This document shows positions 4,469 to 5,675 of a stretch of 5,675 nucleotides of DNA, in pieces (the stretch's first letter is position 1; every line of letters starts with the position of its first letter). Location: assembly GCA_902783765.1 (NCBI GenBank), contig CACZSB010000083.1:1-5675 (forward strand), read 5' to 3'. Below the pieces are notes generated by a model. That model was not told the origin of the DNA. It searched no databases and saw only the letters and a program-made list of their open reading frames with translations. Source of the DNA: an uncultured Lachnospiraceae bacterium (GTDB lineage: Bacteria > Bacillota > Clostridia > Lachnospirales > Lachnospiraceae). The translations under genes and the position numbers were made by a program.

Positions 4469-5675
4469 TTAGCTGTTATAATATCTGTCGAACTCCGCCG
4501 CAGTGGGGATCCGGGCCAGATCGGCGCACTCTTTCCGCTTGGACTGAATGAAGTTCTTGATCAGCTCCTCCGGGAACACGCCGCCGGCGGTAAGATAATC
4601 GTGATCCGCCTCCAGGGCATCCAGAGCCTTGTCCAGACTGGTGGGCAGTCCCTTCAGCTTGGCCTTTTCCTCCTCCGGCAGGTGGAAGAGATTGAAATCA
4701 TAGGGGCCCCAGCCATTCTTATGGGGGTCGATCTTATTCTTCACCCCGTCCAGCCCCGCCATCAGCAGGGCCGCATAGCAAAAATAAGGATTGCAGGTGG
4801 CGTCGGGGTTGCGGATCTCAAAGCGGCGAAGCTCCGGGGTCTTGGCATAAGCCGGAATCCGAATCACCGCGCTGCGGTTGGAGGTGGCATAGCCCACGGT
4901 CACCGGTGCTTCAAAGCCCGGCACCAAGCGCTTAAAGGAATTGGTGCTGGGATTGGTGATGGCGCAAAGAGAATCGATATGCTTTAACAGGCCTCCCATG
5001 AAATAATGGGCAGTCTTGCTCAGGTGGGCGTAGCCCTTATCATCCGAGAAAACAGGCTTGCCGTCCTTCATCAGCAGCATATGCACATGCATGCCGCTGC
5101 CCGCCTCGCCGAAGATGGGCTTGGGCATGAAGGTGGCGCTCATGCCGAACTCCTGGGCGGTATTCTTAATGATATACTTCATCATCATAGAGGCGTCCGC
5201 CATTTTGGACATTTCCCCCAGCTGGGGCTCGATCTCGAACTGTCCGCCGGCCCCCACCTCCGGGTGATGATATTTTACGGAGATGCCTGCCTCCTCCATG
5301 TAAAGCACCATCTGGGAACGGCAGTCGTAGCTGGTATCATAGGGCTTGGCGATGTGATAATTCTTCTGGTAGGGCACGATATTGCCGGCGCCGTCGGTAT
5401 CGCTGTTCCAGTAGGCCTGATTAAAGTCCACATGGGCCTCCTGGTGGCTGGAATCCACCCGCCAGCCCGCCTCGTCAAAGAGGTAGAATTCAAATTCCGG
5501 CAGGATTAGCATCTGATCGGCAATGCCGCTCTGACGCATATATTCCTCTGCCGCCAGCACGATATTCCTGGGATATTGGGGCAGGGGGCGGTTTTTGGGA
5601 TAATCAATAATCATGGCATTCCCCGTCATGGACAGGGTGGGAATCTCGCAAAAAGGATCCACCAGGGCCGTGGTC
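4469..5675 (-). CDS. type I glutamine synthetase, 5' end outside window
   Basis: The C-terminal ~401 residues of a class I glutamine synthetase (glutamate + NH3 + ATP to glutamine), a cytoplasmic dodecamer central to nitrogen assimilation. The visible part starts at TTALVDPFCEIPT, so by comparison with B. subtilis GlnA roughly 70-75 N-terminal residues lie beyond the right edge; the frame stays open to base 5675. Key blocks: LPEFEFYLF (metal-binding Glu), VGAGGQFEIE, the ATP-site stretch MPKPIFGEAGSGMHVH (5078-5128), NPSTNSFKRLVPGFEAP (flexible Glu loop) and NRSAVIRIP (4853-4879). At the adenylylation loop the sequence is NLFHLP (4676-4693): Phe replaces the Tyr that enteric enzymes modify, so adenylylation control is not expected, in line with Gram-positive enzymes. 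The end, EFDRYYNS, is followed by an intrinsic terminator. Which type I subgroup it belongs to cannot be fixed without the N-terminus. Confidence 0.96.
   Translation of the reverse strand, partial: TTALVDPFCEIPTLSMTGNAMIIDYPKNRPLPQYPRNIVLAAEEYMRQSGIADQMLILPEFEFYLFDEAGWRVDSSHQEAHVDFNQAYWNSDTDGAGNIVPYQKNYHIAKPYDTSYDCRSQMVLYMEEAGISVKYHHPEVGAGGQFEIEPQLGEMSKMADASMMMKYIIKNTAQEFGMSATFMPKPIFGEAGSGMHVHMLLMKDGKPVFSDDKGYAHLSKTAHYFMGGLLKHIDSLCAITNPSTNSFKRLVPGFEAPVTVGYATSNRSAVIRIPAYAKTPELRRFEIRNPDATCNPYFCYAALLMAGLDGVKNKIDPHKNGWGPYDFNLFHLPEEEKAKLKGLPTSLDKALDALEADHDYLTAGGVFPEELIKNFIQSKRKECADLARIPTAAEFDRYYNS

Noticed and set aside
4424..5509. Long plus-strand open frames (187 and 167 codons) opposite glnA
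   Set aside because: They are mirror frames of the strongly conserved glutamine synthetase; they have no ribosome sites and no recognisable protein features.

Overview
The window looks like a chromosomal segment of a Gram-positive gut anaerobe of the class Clostridia (Lachnospiraceae/Oscillospiraceae-like). The reasons are the strong GGAGG-type ribosome binding sites, a type I glutamine synthetase next to a lipoprotein-anchored serpin, a tiny holin-like toxin gene of a kind common in Clostridia, and a repeat of the 'TCATCCTGAGG...AAGGATC' type often seen in gut Firmicutes. The assignment rests on protein style and memory of families; no search was run.

Layout. All long genes lie on the minus strand, so transcription runs from right to left. 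From the right edge: glutamine synthetase (glnA, 4469-5675, 5' end outside the window) closes with a clear intrinsic terminator at 4421-4461. Next is a separate unit with a secreted, lipid-anchored serpin (2988-4322), led by a perfect 9-bp stem-loop in its leader. It is followed 48 bases later by an unrecognised 180-residue protein (2397-2939). The stretch 1921-2368 is genetic debris: a flavodoxin-fold iron-sulfur flavoprotein gene broken by a nonsense codon, an internal deletion and a frameshift, with the last codons of a lost upstream gene overlapping its start. Then comes a compact three-cistron unit joined by two ATGA overlaps: a PhzF-family isomerase/epimerase (1014-1790), a 38-residue single-pass membrane peptide (901-1017) and a Nudix hydrolase (470-904). 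The Nudix gene is visibly AT-richer than the genes before it.

The left end (1-404) is different in kind. A 31-residue holin-like (Hol_Tox) toxin ORF is read on the plus strand (194-289). Its leader is dense in inverted repeats, some mutually exclusive, and its Shine-Dalgarno sequence can pair with CCCCT just upstream. A stem-loop overlaps its stop codon. Facing it on the minus strand is a near-consensus sigma-A promoter (TTGACA, 17 bases, TATACT; 376-404) whose transcript would run antisense into the toxin mRNA 3' end. This is the layout of a type I toxin-antitoxin module of the TxpA/RatA kind and is the most interesting element of the window.

Functional picture: nitrogen assimilation (GlnA), a cell-surface protease inhibitor probably aimed at subtilisin- or elastase-like proteases, a small-molecule isomerase plus Nudix pair of unknown substrate, and a probable RNA-regulated membrane toxin. 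No tRNA, rRNA, CRISPR array or transposase was seen.
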